From: Avispirillum sp959601495
GTDB lineage: Bacteria; Bacillota; Clostridia; Oscillospirales; CAG-272
DNA: 64,000 bases
Direction of reading: 5' to 3'
Assembly (NCBI GenBank): GCA_959601495.1
Contig: CAUGPT010000009.1
Span: 4,764-68,763 of the forward strand
Shown: in pieces, positions 8,675 to 16,828 of the stretch
Numbering within the stretch: position 1 is the first letter of the stretch
Layout: each line of letters begins with the position of its first letter
The notes under the pieces: model-generated
The model's input: only the letters and a program-made list of their open reading frames with translations
Database searches by the model: none
Told to the model about the DNA's origin: nothing
Program-made: the position numbers and the translations under genes

Positions 8675-9709
8675 ATGGTAAAGGTTGCGTTTTTTGACGC
8701 TAAAACATATGACCGCGAGGCGTTTGAAAAAGCCTCGGCGGGCAATGATATTTCAATAAAATACTATGAAACAAAGCTCTCCTCGGACACGGTAAGCCTT
8801 GCCGCAGGGTGCGACGCGGTGTGCGTTTTCGTAAACGATGAGGTGGACGCCGATGTTATCGACGCGCTGCACAAAGCGGGAGTGCGTCTCGTGGCGCTTC
8901 GCTGCGCGGGGTACAACAACGTGGATGTGCAGAGCGCATACGGAAAGCTGCACGTTGTGCGCGTGCCTGCGTATTCGCCATACGCCGTTGCGGAGCATGC
9001 CATGGCAATGCTGCTCACGTCCGTGAGACGTATCCACAAGGCGTACAACAGAACGCGGGATTACAATTTCAGTCTGCAGGGACTGACCGGGTTTGAGCTG
9101 CACCAAAGAACCGTCGGCATTGTGGGCACCGGCAAGATCGGCAGGGTGTTTGCCGACATCTGCCGAGGCTTCGGCATGAATATGATCGCATACGACAAAT
9201 ACCCCGCCGAGGACGCAGGCATAGATTATGTGTCACTTGACGAGCTGTTCAGCCGAAGCGATATAATTTCGCTGCACTGCCCTCTGACCGACGATACCTA
9301 TCACATGATAGATGCGGCGGCTATAGAAAAAATGAAAAAAGGCGTTGTGATAGTCAACACCTCCCGCGGGGCGCTTATAGACGCGCAGGCGCTTCTGGAT
9401 GGCATAAAGGAGCGCCGCGTGGGCGCTGCCTGCATGGACGTTTACGAGGAGGAGAGCGACATATTCTTTGAAGATCGCTCGGGTCATATCATTGACGACG
9501 ACACGCTTGCGCGTCTTATATCAATGCCAAACGTCATAGTAACGTCGCATCAGGCGTTTCTGACGGGCGAGGCGCTGTCCAATATTGCCGAAACGACCGT
9601 TTCGAATATCTGCGGCTTTTTTGAGAGCGGCAGGTGTGAAAACGAGCTTTGCTATCACTGCGGCAAGGTGGACGACTGCAAAAACCACAGGCTTGCAAAG
9701 TGCTTCTGA
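8675..9709 (+). CDS. ldhA: D-lactate dehydrogenase-type 2-hydroxyacid dehydrogenase
   Basis: 344 residues; start ATG 8675 with AAAGGA upstream. It belongs to the D-isomer-specific NAD-dependent 2-hydroxyacid dehydrogenases: Rossmann motif GIVGTGKIGRVFADI at about 147-161, NTSRG around 228, an Arg/Glu/His catalytic set with His in TSHQAF near 298, and the family's DVYEEE. It should reduce pyruvate to D-lactate and recycle NADH in fermentation. The C-terminus is odd: a tail of about 25 residues with five cysteines (CYHCGKVDDC...KCF), suggesting a metal site or redox control. It has its own promoter and a following hairpin, so it is probably monocistronic. Confidence 0.85.
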   Translation: MVKVAFFDAKTYDREAFEKASAGNDISIKYYETKLSSDTVSLAAGCDAVCVFVNDEVDADVIDALHKAGVRLVALRCAGYNNVDVQSAYGKLHVVRVPAYSPYAVAEHAMAMLLTSVRRIHKAYNRTRDYNFSLQGLTGFELHQRTVGIVGTGKIGRVFADICRGFGMNMIAYDKYPAEDAGIDYVSLDELFSRSDIISLHCPLTDDTYHMIDAAAIEKMKKGVVIVNTSRGALIDAQALLDGIKERRVGAACMDVYEEESDIFFEDRSGHIIDDDTLARLISMPNVIVTSHQAFLTGEALSNIAETTVSNICGFFESGRCENELCYHCGKVDDCKNHRLAKCF

Positions 9710-9715
9710 TACGGA

Positions 9716-9761
9716 CTTTTTCGCCGTGCGGCGAAAAAGTATATGCCGCGCGCAGCGCGGC
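9716..9761 (+). terminator. Double hairpin after ldhA
   Basis: CTTTTTCGCC-GTGC-GGCGAAAAAG (9716-9739), then GCCGCGC-GCA-GCGCGGC (9745-9761). The first stem ends in A/T pairs as bidirectional terminators do. The second lies about 40 nt before the flavodiiron gene. Confidence 0.6.
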
Positions 9762-9801
9762 GTACATATAAAAGATTATAAAAAGCGAAAGGACATACAA
9801 A

Positions 9802-10962
9802 ATGAGAAAAATTGCAGAAGAAATTTACTATATCGGCGTAAACGATCACGATATAGATCTTTTTGAGGGTCAGTACGTTGTGGAGAACGGAATGGCGTAT
9901 AATTCATACGTAGTCAAGGGTGAAAAAATCGCCGTTATGGACACGGTGGACGCGCACTTCGGCGGCGAGTGGTTTGCAAATCTTGAAGATGCGCTGTCGG
10001 GCGCGTGCCCCGACTATCTTGTCGTGCAGCACATGGAGCCCGACCACAGCGCAATGATAGCGGCTTTTGCAAGTAAGTATCCCGAGGCAAAGATAGTTGC
10101 AAGCGCAAAGGCGTTTGTTATGATGAAGAACTTTTTCGGCACCGACTTTGAAGACCGCCGCATAGTTGCGGGCGAGGGCGACACTCTCGATCTGGGCGGC
10201 AGAACTCTTACATTTGTAACTGCGCCCATGGTGCACTGGCCCGAGGTCATCGTTACATATGACGACAAGGCAAAAGCGCTGTTCTCGGCAGACGGCTTCG
10301 GCAAGTTCGGCGCGCTTGACGTCGACGAGGACTGGGCGTGCGAGGCAAGACGCTACTATTTCGGCATAGTGGGCAAGTACGGCGTGCAGGTGCAGGCGCT
10401 TCTCAAAAAGGCAACCGCGCTTGATATTCGGATGATACTGCCTCTGCACGGACCTGTGCTTACGGAAAACCTCGGATACTATCTTGATCTTTACAACACA
10501 TGGTCGTCCTACGGCACCGAGAGCGAGGGCGTTGTGATAGCATACACCTCCGTGTACGGCAACACAAAAACGGCAGTTGAGCTTCTGGAAAAAGAGCTTT
10601 GCGCGTGCGGCTGCAGGAAAGTCTCCGTGTGCGATCTTGCCCGCTGCGACATGGCGGAGGCGGTCGAGGACGCTTTCCGATACGGAAAGATAGTTTTCGC
10701 GACGACCACATACAACGGTACTGTCTTCCCGTTCATGCGCGAGTTTATAGAAGAGCTTTGCGAGCGGGGATTTCGCAATAAGACCGTGGGCTTTGTTGAA
10801 AACGGCTCATGGGCGCCCATGGCCGCAAAAGTCATGGCAAAAATGCTTGAGGGCTGCAAAGACCTGACATATACCGCCGCGGGCGTGCATATCCGTTCCG
10901 CCGTCAACGGTGCAAATAAAGAGGAAATTGCCGCGCTTGCAAAGGAGCTTTGCAGCGACTGA
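9802..10962 (+). CDS. Flavodiiron protein (A-type flavoprotein, FprA-like)
   Basis: 386 residues, typical length about 400. The N-terminal metallo-beta-lactamase-like domain carries the diiron ligands HMEPDH (His77, Glu79, Asp81, His82), His145 in MVHWPE, Asp164 in SADGF and His216 in LPLHGP. From about residue 242 a flavodoxin domain begins with the FMN loop TSVYGNTK. Such enzymes reduce O2 to water (or NO to N2O) in the cytoplasm, protecting anaerobes. Electrons usually come through rubredoxin or a flavoprotein, neither seen nearby. The ribosome site AAAGGA is 8 nt before ATG 9802. The protein ends just before a terminator. Confidence 0.93.
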   Translation: MRKIAEEIYYIGVNDHDIDLFEGQYVVENGMAYNSYVVKGEKIAVMDTVDAHFGGEWFANLEDALSGACPDYLVVQHMEPDHSAMIAAFASKYPEAKIVASAKAFVMMKNFFGTDFEDRRIVAGEGDTLDLGGRTLTFVTAPMVHWPEVIVTYDDKAKALFSADGFGKFGALDVDEDWACEARRYYFGIVGKYGVQVQALLKKATALDIRMILPLHGPVLTENLGYYLDLYNTWSSYGTESEGVVIAYTSVYGNTKTAVELLEKELCACGCRKVSVCDLARCDMAEAVEDAFRYGKIVFATTTYNGTVFPFMREFIEELCERGFRNKTVGFVENGSWAPMAAKVMAKMLEGCKDLTYTAAGVHIRSAVNGANKEEIAALAKELCSD

Positions 10963-10978
10963 GTACTTTGCGGGCGAT

Positions 10979-11020
10979 AAAACACGGCAGCCGTACAGAC
11001 TGCGGCAGCCGTGTTTTTGT
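10979..11020 (+). terminator. Terminator after flavodiiron gene
   Basis: AAAACACGGC/GCCGTGTTTT stem enclosing a 19-nt loop, followed by a T-rich tract. Confidence 0.7.
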
Positions 11021-11139
11021 TTTTTCGGAAATAAAAATTTCGAGATTTGCAAAAGGTGTTGGATTTCGACATAATATGTGGTAAATTTTATATAACGGTT
11101 AAATATATTTATAGAAATAATATGACGGGTACTTGAATA

Positions 11140-12684
11140 ATGGCGAAAAAAATACTGATGTCGGCAGCGTGCGCGCTGCTTGCGATCGCGGCAGCGGCAT
11201 GTATAAAAACCTCTGCGGCGCATGTGGATATTTACGGGCAGGACCTTGATATATATACGGAAGAAATATATCTTGACGGAGACGAGGTCTCCGATCTTGA
11301 GGAGCTTGAAGAAAACCTTGCAAAGCTGCCGGATCTGCGCTTTGCCGATCTCGGCACGTATATGCTGGCGTATGACGACTCCGAGGGCTTCAGAGCATCG
11401 TTTCCAGATGTGGAGTTTCGCTTCGGCACATATATAGAGATGTACGGCAAACGGTACGATGTCGACGCCGCACGCCTTGATCTTTCAGATGTTGACGCCT
11501 CCGATACGGATGTTCTTTTTGAGCGCCTGGGCGATTTTGAAAATCTAAAAGAGGTCTCCCTCGGCAAAGAAAACACAATGCCGGCTGCCGTTCGCGACGA
11601 GCTTGTGCGGGATTTTCCGCGCATAAAATTTGATATAATCGCTACAAGAGACATATACGGAAAAACCGTCAGAGAAGACGCCGAGAGTCTTGACCTTTCA
11701 GACGTGACGGTGGACGGTACTTTATCCGAAAAGCTTTCGTGGCTGCCCGCGCTTACGTATGTCAATATGCAGAATTCCGATCTGGGACAGGACGCGCAGC
11801 TTGCGCTTGTGCGCGCTTTTCCCAATATCGCCTTTGACTGGAACGTTGTTCTGGCGGGACACGTTTTAAGCTCTATGTCAGAGACTGTCGATATCAGCAG
11901 AACATGGCTGTGGGATCTGGAGCTTCTCAAAACTCAGCTGGAGCTTTTCCCCCGTCTTCGCTATCTTGACATGAGCGGCTGCGGCATATCCAACGAGGAT
12001 ATGGCGGCGCTGAGAGAGGAGTACAGCGATAAATTTGAGGTAGTCTGGCGGCTGTACATGGGCAAATGGTCGCTTAAAACGGACGCCGTCGCGTTCTCCG
12101 TTCTCATATACGATTATTCGCATAAAAGGCTCACCTCGCGGGACATTGAAGTGCTGAAATACTGCACAAAGCTTCAGGCGCTGGATCTGGGACATCAGGC
12201 GCTGACGGATCTCAGCGTTATAGGAGACTATCTGCCCGAGCTTCGTATACTGATACTCGCGGACAATTCCATATCCGATCTGACTCCCCTTGCAAAGCTC
12301 AAGCATCTGCACTATCTTGAGTTTTTCGTAAACCGGGTCACCGATGTGTCGCCCCTTGCGAGCTGCCGCGAGCTTGTGGATCTTAATATAAGCTACAACC
12401 ACGGGCTTTCGGACATAACTCCGCTTCTCGATCTTCCGCTGCTGGAGCGGCTGTGGCTTGAGCACTGCAACGTCTCTCTTGAAGACTACAAGCTGCTTTG
12501 TGACACATATCCGGACTCGCGCGTTGTGTACTACGGCAAGGGCTCCGTGGATCAGGGCTGGAGAGGGCATGACCGCTATTTTGCAATGATAGACATGTAT
12601 CACAACGACTATATGAGCGAGCTCTTCTCGAAATACGACGGACTTACAAAGCATCCCGATGACTTCAAAACGGACGAAAATTGA
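11140..12684 (+). CDS. Leucine-rich-repeat lipoprotein
   Basis: 514 residues. The signal peptide (residues 1-21) ends A-A-A-C, a plausible lipobox, so the protein is probably anchored outside the membrane. Residues about 30-260 hold degenerate acidic repeats with a recurring D-I/L-Y-G...DLSD pattern (e.g. YGKRYDVDAARLDLSD). Residues about 340-450 are clear leucine-rich repeats (LQALDLGHQALTDLSVIGD, LRILILADNSISDLTPLAKL). LRRs normally mediate protein binding. No enzyme motif is visible. It is flanked by terminators on both sides, so it is transcribed alone. I cannot assign a ligand. Confidence 0.75.
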   Translation: MAKKILMSAACALLAIAAAACIKTSAAHVDIYGQDLDIYTEEIYLDGDEVSDLEELEENLAKLPDLRFADLGTYMLAYDDSEGFRASFPDVEFRFGTYIEMYGKRYDVDAARLDLSDVDASDTDVLFERLGDFENLKEVSLGKENTMPAAVRDELVRDFPRIKFDIIATRDIYGKTVREDAESLDLSDVTVDGTLSEKLSWLPALTYVNMQNSDLGQDAQLALVRAFPNIAFDWNVVLAGHVLSSMSETVDISRTWLWDLELLKTQLELFPRLRYLDMSGCGISNEDMAALREEYSDKFEVVWRLYMGKWSLKTDAVAFSVLIYDYSHKRLTSRDIEVLKYCTKLQALDLGHQALTDLSVIGDYLPELRILILADNSISDLTPLAKLKHLHYLEFFVNRVTDVSPLASCRELVDLNISYNHGLSDITPLLDLPLLERLWLEHCNVSLEDYKLLCDTYPDSRVVYYGKGSVDQGWRGHDRYFAMIDMYHNDYMSELFSKYDGLTKHPDDFKTDEN

Positions 12685-12690
12685 ATTTTC

Positions 12691-12723
12691 GCGCCCCCTT
12701 TCTCCAAAAGGGGGTGCTTTTTT
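12691..12723 (+). terminator. Terminator after LRR lipoprotein gene
   Basis: GCGCCCCCTTT pairs with AAAGGGGGTGC around a short loop, followed by TTTTTT. Confidence 0.85.
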
Positions 12724-12762
12724 GCAGGATGCGGCACTGTTTTTTGCAAAAATCAGTAGACT

Positions 12763-12790
12763 TTTACACGCTGATGTGATAAAATATACA
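12763..12790 (+). promoter_or_regulatory. Probable promoter of proBAC
   Basis: TTTACA (12763-12768), 16 nt, TATACA (12785-12790), about 40 nt before proB. No T-box leader is present; the leader is too short. Confidence 0.5.
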
Positions 12791-12828
12791 CTGATATACT
12801 GTTTATGTGCATAAAAGGAGCACGACAA

Positions 12829-13608
12829 ATGCGGATAGTAATAAAGGTCGGCACGTCAACGCTGACTCATAAAACGGGAAACTTAAATATTCGCCATGTA
12901 GAAGAGCTTTGCAAGGTCATGAGCGATCTGAAGGGCGCGGGCAACGAAGTTATACTTGTGTCCTCCGGCGCTATCGCCATGGGCGTCGGCAAGCTGTCGC
13001 TTCTGTCGCACCCTGAGGATATGCCCACAAAGCAGGCAGCTGCCGCAGTCGGTCAGTGCGAGCTTATGTATACATACGATAAGCTGTTTTCCGAGTACGG
13101 ACACACGGTGGGTCAGGTGCTTGTAACGGGCAGCGATCTCGGCGACGGCGCGAGATACGAAAATTTCCGCAACACGCTGAACAGGCTTATCGAAATGCGC
13201 GTTCTGCCCATCATAAACGAAAACGACACCGTTTCAACGGAAGAAATTTCTCTCGGCGATAACGATACTCTCGGGGCAATAGTCGCAGTCGGGGCAAATG
13301 CCGATCTTCTCATACTCCTTTCGGATATTGAAGGTCTTTATACCTCCGACCCCCATGTGAACAGCGACGCATCTCTTGTGCCCGCGGTGTACGAGATCGA
13401 CGAGGAGCTGCTATCCGCTGCGGGCGGCGCGGGAACGGCGCGCGGCACGGGAGGTATGCAGACAAAACTGCACGCCGCCTCCATCTGCATGGAAAACGGG
13501 ATAGACATGATAATAGCCGACGGCTCCCGCCCGACGCTTTTGTACGATATAGCGGACTCAAAGCCCGTAGGTACAAAATTCTACGGAAAAAAGGACGGGG
13601 CAAAATAG
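12829..13608 (+). CDS. proB: Glutamate 5-kinase (ProB), PUA-less form
   Basis: 259 residues. Phosphorylates glutamate to gamma-glutamyl phosphate, the first step of proline synthesis, in the cytoplasm. The amino-acid-kinase fold motifs are clear: VIKVGTSTL at the N-terminus, SSGAIAMG, INENDTV, and the late GTGGMQTKL loop. The start is ATG 12829 behind AAAGGAG; an in-frame ATG at 12805 precedes the ribosome site. The length stops at the kinase domain, so the C-terminal PUA domain of the 367-residue enterobacterial enzyme is absent, as in other short ProB proteins. First gene of a proB-proA-proC operon. Confidence 0.95.
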   Translation: MRIVIKVGTSTLTHKTGNLNIRHVEELCKVMSDLKGAGNEVILVSSGAIAMGVGKLSLLSHPEDMPTKQAAAAVGQCELMYTYDKLFSEYGHTVGQVLVTGSDLGDGARYENFRNTLNRLIEMRVLPIINENDTVSTEEISLGDNDTLGAIVAVGANADLLILLSDIEGLYTSDPHVNSDASLVPAVYEIDEELLSAAGGAGTARGTGGMQTKLHAASICMENGIDMIIADGSRPTLLYDIADSKPVGTKFYGKKDGAK

Positions 13609-13657
13609 GCGCCGCGGCGCTTTGCCGCGGAAAAATCGGAAATAAGGAGACTTATAT

Positions 13658-14914
13658 ATGACAACTGCCGAGCTTATAAAGCGTGCCGCCGCGACCAAGA
13701 GCGCGGTGGCAATGGCTGATACCGAAACGAAAAACAAAGCGCTTATGTATATGGCGGACAGCCTTGCGGCGCACACGGGCGATATAATCGCCGCGAACCG
13801 CGAGGATGTGGCTGCTGCCCGCGGCAGCATTTCGGATGTTATGATAGACAGGCTTGCGCTTGACGAAAAGCGCATCGACGGCATGGCGCAGTCCATGCGC
13901 AGCGCCGCGTCTCTCGAAGACCCTGTGGGCAGGGTACTTGATGAAATTATACGCCCCAACGGACTGCGTATTACAAAGGTATCCGTGCCGCTGGGACTTC
14001 TCGCGATAATATACGAGAGCCGTCCTAACGTTACGTCGGACGCGGCAGCCCTCGCCCTTAAAAGCGGAAACGCCTGCATACTTCGCGGCGGCAAGGAGGC
14101 TATACGCTCAAATACGGCAATAGTTGCTGCCCTCAGAGAGGGTATCGCGAAAGCCGGACTTCCGGAGGACGCGCTTTGCCTTGTTGAGGACACAACGCGG
14201 GAGAGCTCAAGAGAGCTTATGGAGGCAGTGGGCTATGTTGATCTGCTCATTCCCCGCGGCGGCGCGGGACTCATACGCGCGTGCGTTGAAAACGCGAAAG
14301 TGCCCTGCATTGAGACGGGCACGGGCATATGCCACATATACGTTGACCGTGACGCCGATCTCGAAAAAGCGCTTGATATTGCGGAAAACGCAAAGATGAG
14401 CCGCCCCTCCGTGTGCAACGCGGCAGAGGTCTTGCTTGTGCACCGCGATGTTGCGGAGAGATTTCTGCCCATGCTGAAAAAGCGTCTTGTCGACGACAGG
14501 ATCGCTGCCGGAAAGCCCGCGGCTCAGCTGCGGCTCGACAGCGCCGCGGCAGCTGTTATCGACGGCACACCTGCGGGGGACGGGGACTTTGACAGAGAGT
14601 TTCTCGACTATATCCTCGCCGTGGGAGTCGTTGACTCCGTCGACGCCGCGATCGATCATATAAGACGTCATTCGACGGGACACAGCGACGCTATCGTGAC
14701 GGAGAACGAGTCGGCGGCAGCACTGTTTACGGCTTGCGTCGACAGCGCGGCGGTATATGTGAACGCCTCCACCAGATTTACGGACGGCGGCGAGTTCGGA
14801 CTTGGCTGCGAGATAGGCATCTCCACCCAGAAGCTCCACGCGAGAGGCCCCATGGGGCTGCGAGAGATGACATCATACAAGTATATAATAAAAGGAAACG
14901 GTCAGATCCGCTGA
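13658..14914 (+). CDS. proA: Gamma-glutamyl phosphate reductase (ProA)
   Basis: 418 residues, the normal size. Reduces gamma-glutamyl phosphate with NADPH to glutamate semialdehyde, which cyclises to pyrroline-5-carboxylate. Aldehyde-dehydrogenase-like features include IYESRPNVTSDAAALALKSG and the nucleophile region PSVCNAAEVLL with the catalytic Cys near residue 250. The C-terminal RGPMGLREMTSYKY is typical. AAGGAG lies 8 nt before ATG 13658. It is 49 nt after proB and 27 nt before proC, so the three genes form one operon. Confidence 0.96.
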   Translation: MTTAELIKRAAATKSAVAMADTETKNKALMYMADSLAAHTGDIIAANREDVAAARGSISDVMIDRLALDEKRIDGMAQSMRSAASLEDPVGRVLDEIIRPNGLRITKVSVPLGLLAIIYESRPNVTSDAAALALKSGNACILRGGKEAIRSNTAIVAALREGIAKAGLPEDALCLVEDTTRESSRELMEAVGYVDLLIPRGGAGLIRACVENAKVPCIETGTGICHIYVDRDADLEKALDIAENAKMSRPSVCNAAEVLLVHRDVAERFLPMLKKRLVDDRIAAGKPAAQLRLDSAAAAVIDGTPAGDGDFDREFLDYILAVGVVDSVDAAIDHIRRHSTGHSDAIVTENESAAALFTACVDSAAVYVNASTRFTDGGEFGLGCEIGISTQKLHARGPMGLREMTSYKYIIKGNGQIR

Positions 14915-14941
14915 GGATCTTTCGGAAAGGCAGTGAATATT

Positions 14942-15748
14942 ATGGCAGAAAAAGAATACAGCTTCGGATTTATAGGCTGCGGCAACATGGGCGGCACTCT
15001 TGCGGCGGCAGTCGCCGCATCGGGCACGGGCAGCCTTGCCATTGCGGATCACAGCGTCGAAAAGGCTGAGAGCGCCGCAAAGCGCCTCGGAGCGGACGTT
15101 CTCTCCAACGAAGAAATAGTCGCGCGCTGCAAAATGATATTTCTGGGCGTAAAGCCCCAGGTGCTCCCCTCAGTGCTTGAGGACGCGGCACGTCATACGG
15201 CAGGCGGACGTCACGTGCTTGTATCAATGGCGGCGGGCGTTGCCATAAAAAGCATTGAAGCATATGTGGGAGAGGACACACCCATAATCCGCATAATGCC
15301 CAACACCCCCGCGGCAGTGGGCGCGGGCACCGTGCTTTACTGCAAAAACGATGCGGCAACGGACGCCGACGTCGCTGCCTTCACCGCGGCAATGGCGCCC
15401 GCGGGCAGCCTTTGCCCCCTGTCCGAGGGACTTATAGACGCGGGCTGCGCACTTACGGGCTGCGGTCCCGCCTTTGTATATATGTTCATAGAGGCGCTTG
15501 CCGACGGCGGCGTCAGATGCGGATTGCCCAGGGACCTTGCGGCGGACTTTGCGGCGCAGGTCGTGTACGGCTCGGCAAAAACGGCAATGGAGTCCGAATG
15601 CCACACGGCGCAGCTCAAGGACGCAGTATGCAGTCCCGGAGGCAGCACGATAGCGGGTGTTGAGGCGCTGGAGCGCGCGGCATTCCGCGCCGCGGCAATG
15701 GACGCGGTAACGGCGGCTTTCGAAAGAACAAAGGAACTCGGCAAATAA
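14942..15748 (+). CDS. proC: Pyrroline-5-carboxylate reductase (ProC)
   Basis: 268 residues, family-typical. Catalyses the last step of proline synthesis, NAD(P)H-dependent reduction of pyrroline-5-carboxylate. The N-terminal Rossmann motif GFIGCGNMGGTLA, the RIMPNTPAAVGAG segment, and the C-terminal LKDAVCSPGGSTIAGVEALE dimer/active-site region are all intact. ATG 14942 is preferred because GGAAAGG lies 11 nt upstream; an in-frame GTG at 14933 is too close to it. It closes the pro operon. A weak GC-rich inverted repeat follows before the rpmH promoter. Confidence 0.96.
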   Translation: MAEKEYSFGFIGCGNMGGTLAAAVAASGTGSLAIADHSVEKAESAAKRLGADVLSNEEIVARCKMIFLGVKPQVLPSVLEDAARHTAGGRHVLVSMAAGVAIKSIEAYVGEDTPIIRIMPNTPAAVGAGTVLYCKNDAATDADVAAFTAAMAPAGSLCPLSEGLIDAGCALTGCGPAFVYMFIEALADGGVRCGLPRDLAADFAAQVVYGSAKTAMESECHTAQLKDAVCSPGGSTIAGVEALERAAFRAAAMDAVTAAFERTKELGK

Positions 15749-15814
15749 AATTTTGTCAATATACGCGCGGCGCTGCGGTTTTACCGCGGCAGACAGGCTT
15801 TTTTGAAAAAACAC

Positions 15815-15844
15815 TTGACAAAACAGGGTGTTTATATGTATAAT
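15815..15844 (+). promoter_or_regulatory. Promoter of rpmH-rnpA cluster
   Basis: TTGACA (15815-15820), 18 nt, TATAAT (15839-15844), about 65 nt before rpmH. Confidence 0.8.
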
Positions 15845-15910
15845 AAATATTGCCTATGCGTGAAAACGATAATAATTTATTTTTCCATAAAACTGTAAGG
15901 AGGTGCGAGT

Positions 15911-16045
15911 ATGCTTAGAACATATCAGCCTAAAAAGCGCCAGAGAAAGAAGGAGCACGGCTTCAGAAAGAGAATGAAGACTGCCGACGGCAGAAAAGTG
16001 CTGAAGAGACGCCGCGCTAAGGGCAGAGCAAGACTTACTCACTGA
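15911..16045 (+). CDS. rpmH: 50S ribosomal protein L34
   Basis: 44 residues; starts at ATG 15911 after AAGGAGG. It has the universal L34 pattern: T-Y-Q-P-K-K-R near the N-terminus, HGFRKRM in the middle, and a C-terminal KRRRAKGRARLTH. It binds 23S rRNA in the large subunit. As in most bacteria it heads the rnpA-yidD-yidC cluster, but the gene upstream is proC and not dnaA. Confidence 0.97.
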   Translation: MLRTYQPKKRQRKKEHGFRKRMKTADGRKVLKRRRAKGRARLTH

Positions 16046-16084
16046 GTGTGTCCGGCTCGGCTCACGGTCCGAAAACTGACCGAT

Positions 16085-16130
16085 AACCTCCGAGAGATCC
16101 TCAGCGGACCGCATCGGAGGTTTTATTTTT
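16085..16130 (+). terminator. Hairpin between rpmH and rnpA
   Basis: AACCTCCGA/TCGGAGGTT with a 20-nt loop, followed by TTATTTTT. Probably limits read-through so that abundant L34 mRNA exceeds rnpA mRNA. Confidence 0.7.
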
Positions 16131-16154
16131 AGAAAAAGAAAGGCGGCAAGCGGA

Positions 16155-16574
16155 GTGAAGCTGATAGCTATAAAAGAAAATCATCTTTACCGAAAAGCAT
16201 ATGCCAAGGGCAGACGTGCCTCGTCGCGCAGCCTTGCGGTGTACGCGCTGAAAGACCGCCGCAGCGAACGCCTTAAAAAATCAAATCCGCAGAAGCAGTA
16301 TATAAACCGCGTGGGAATATCAGCCTCAAAAAAGATCGGGGGCGCCGTGGGAAGAAACCGCGCAAAGCGCGTGATACGCGAAGCGTACCGCGCCATTGAA
16401 GCGGGCATAGGCATTAAAAAAGGCTATCTCATTGTCATTGCGGCAAAAGAGAGCGCCACGGTTCTGAAAATGCAGGATATACAGCTTGAAATGCATAACT
16501 GTCTTGCGCGTATAGACATGCTTTCGGCGGAAAAAGAAACCTCGTGCGGCAGCGGCTGCACCGAAGACAAATGA
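16155..16574 (+). CDS. rnpA: Ribonuclease P protein component
   Basis: 139 residues, starting at GTG 16155. RnpA is the protein cofactor of the RNase P ribozyme that trims tRNA 5' leaders. The signature R-V-G-I-S-A-S-K-K with downstream GRNRAKRVIREAYR (RNR motif) is intact, and the N-terminal K-E-N-H-L-Y-R-K-A-Y-x-K-G-x-R is clostridial in style. The C-terminal 20 residues are Cys- and Glu-rich and not conserved. Its stop overlaps the yidD start (ATGA), indicating coupled translation. Confidence 0.95.
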   Translation: MKLIAIKENHLYRKAYAKGRRASSRSLAVYALKDRRSERLKKSNPQKQYINRVGISASKKIGGAVGRNRAKRVIREAYRAIEAGIGIKKGYLIVIAAKESATVLKMQDIQLEMHNCLARIDMLSAEKETSCGSGCTEDK

Positions 16575-16810
16575 ATATTTTCAAAAGGATCGTACTTTTG
16601 CCGGTGCGCTTTTACAGAAGGTTCATATCCCCTCTGTCGCCGCCGTGCTGCCGATTTACCCCCACCTGCTCGCAGTATTGCATAGAAGCCGTGGACGAGT
16701 GGGGAGTCATCCGCGGACTTGCCCTTGCGCTGTGGCGCGTTCTGCGCTGCAATCCATGGAGCCGCGGAGGATATGATCCCGTACCGAAAAATCCGAAAAA
16801 ACGAAAATAA
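16571..16810 (+). CDS. yidD: Membrane protein insertion efficiency factor YidD
   Basis: 79 residues beginning at ATG 16571, which overlaps the rnpA stop by 4 nt. YidD is a small amphipathic membrane-associated protein that assists YidC/Sec insertion. The hallmark motif RFTPTCSQYCIEA, the preceding Y-R-x-x-I-S-P, and RCNPWSRGGYDPVP are complete. The frame is open upstream, but earlier starts lie within rnpA. yidC begins 18 nt later. Confidence 0.96.
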   Translation: MNIFKRIVLLPVRFYRRFISPLSPPCCRFTPTCSQYCIEAVDEWGVIRGLALALWRVLRCNPWSRGGYDPVPKNPKKRK

Positions 16811-16828
16811 CGAACGAAAGAAGAACAC

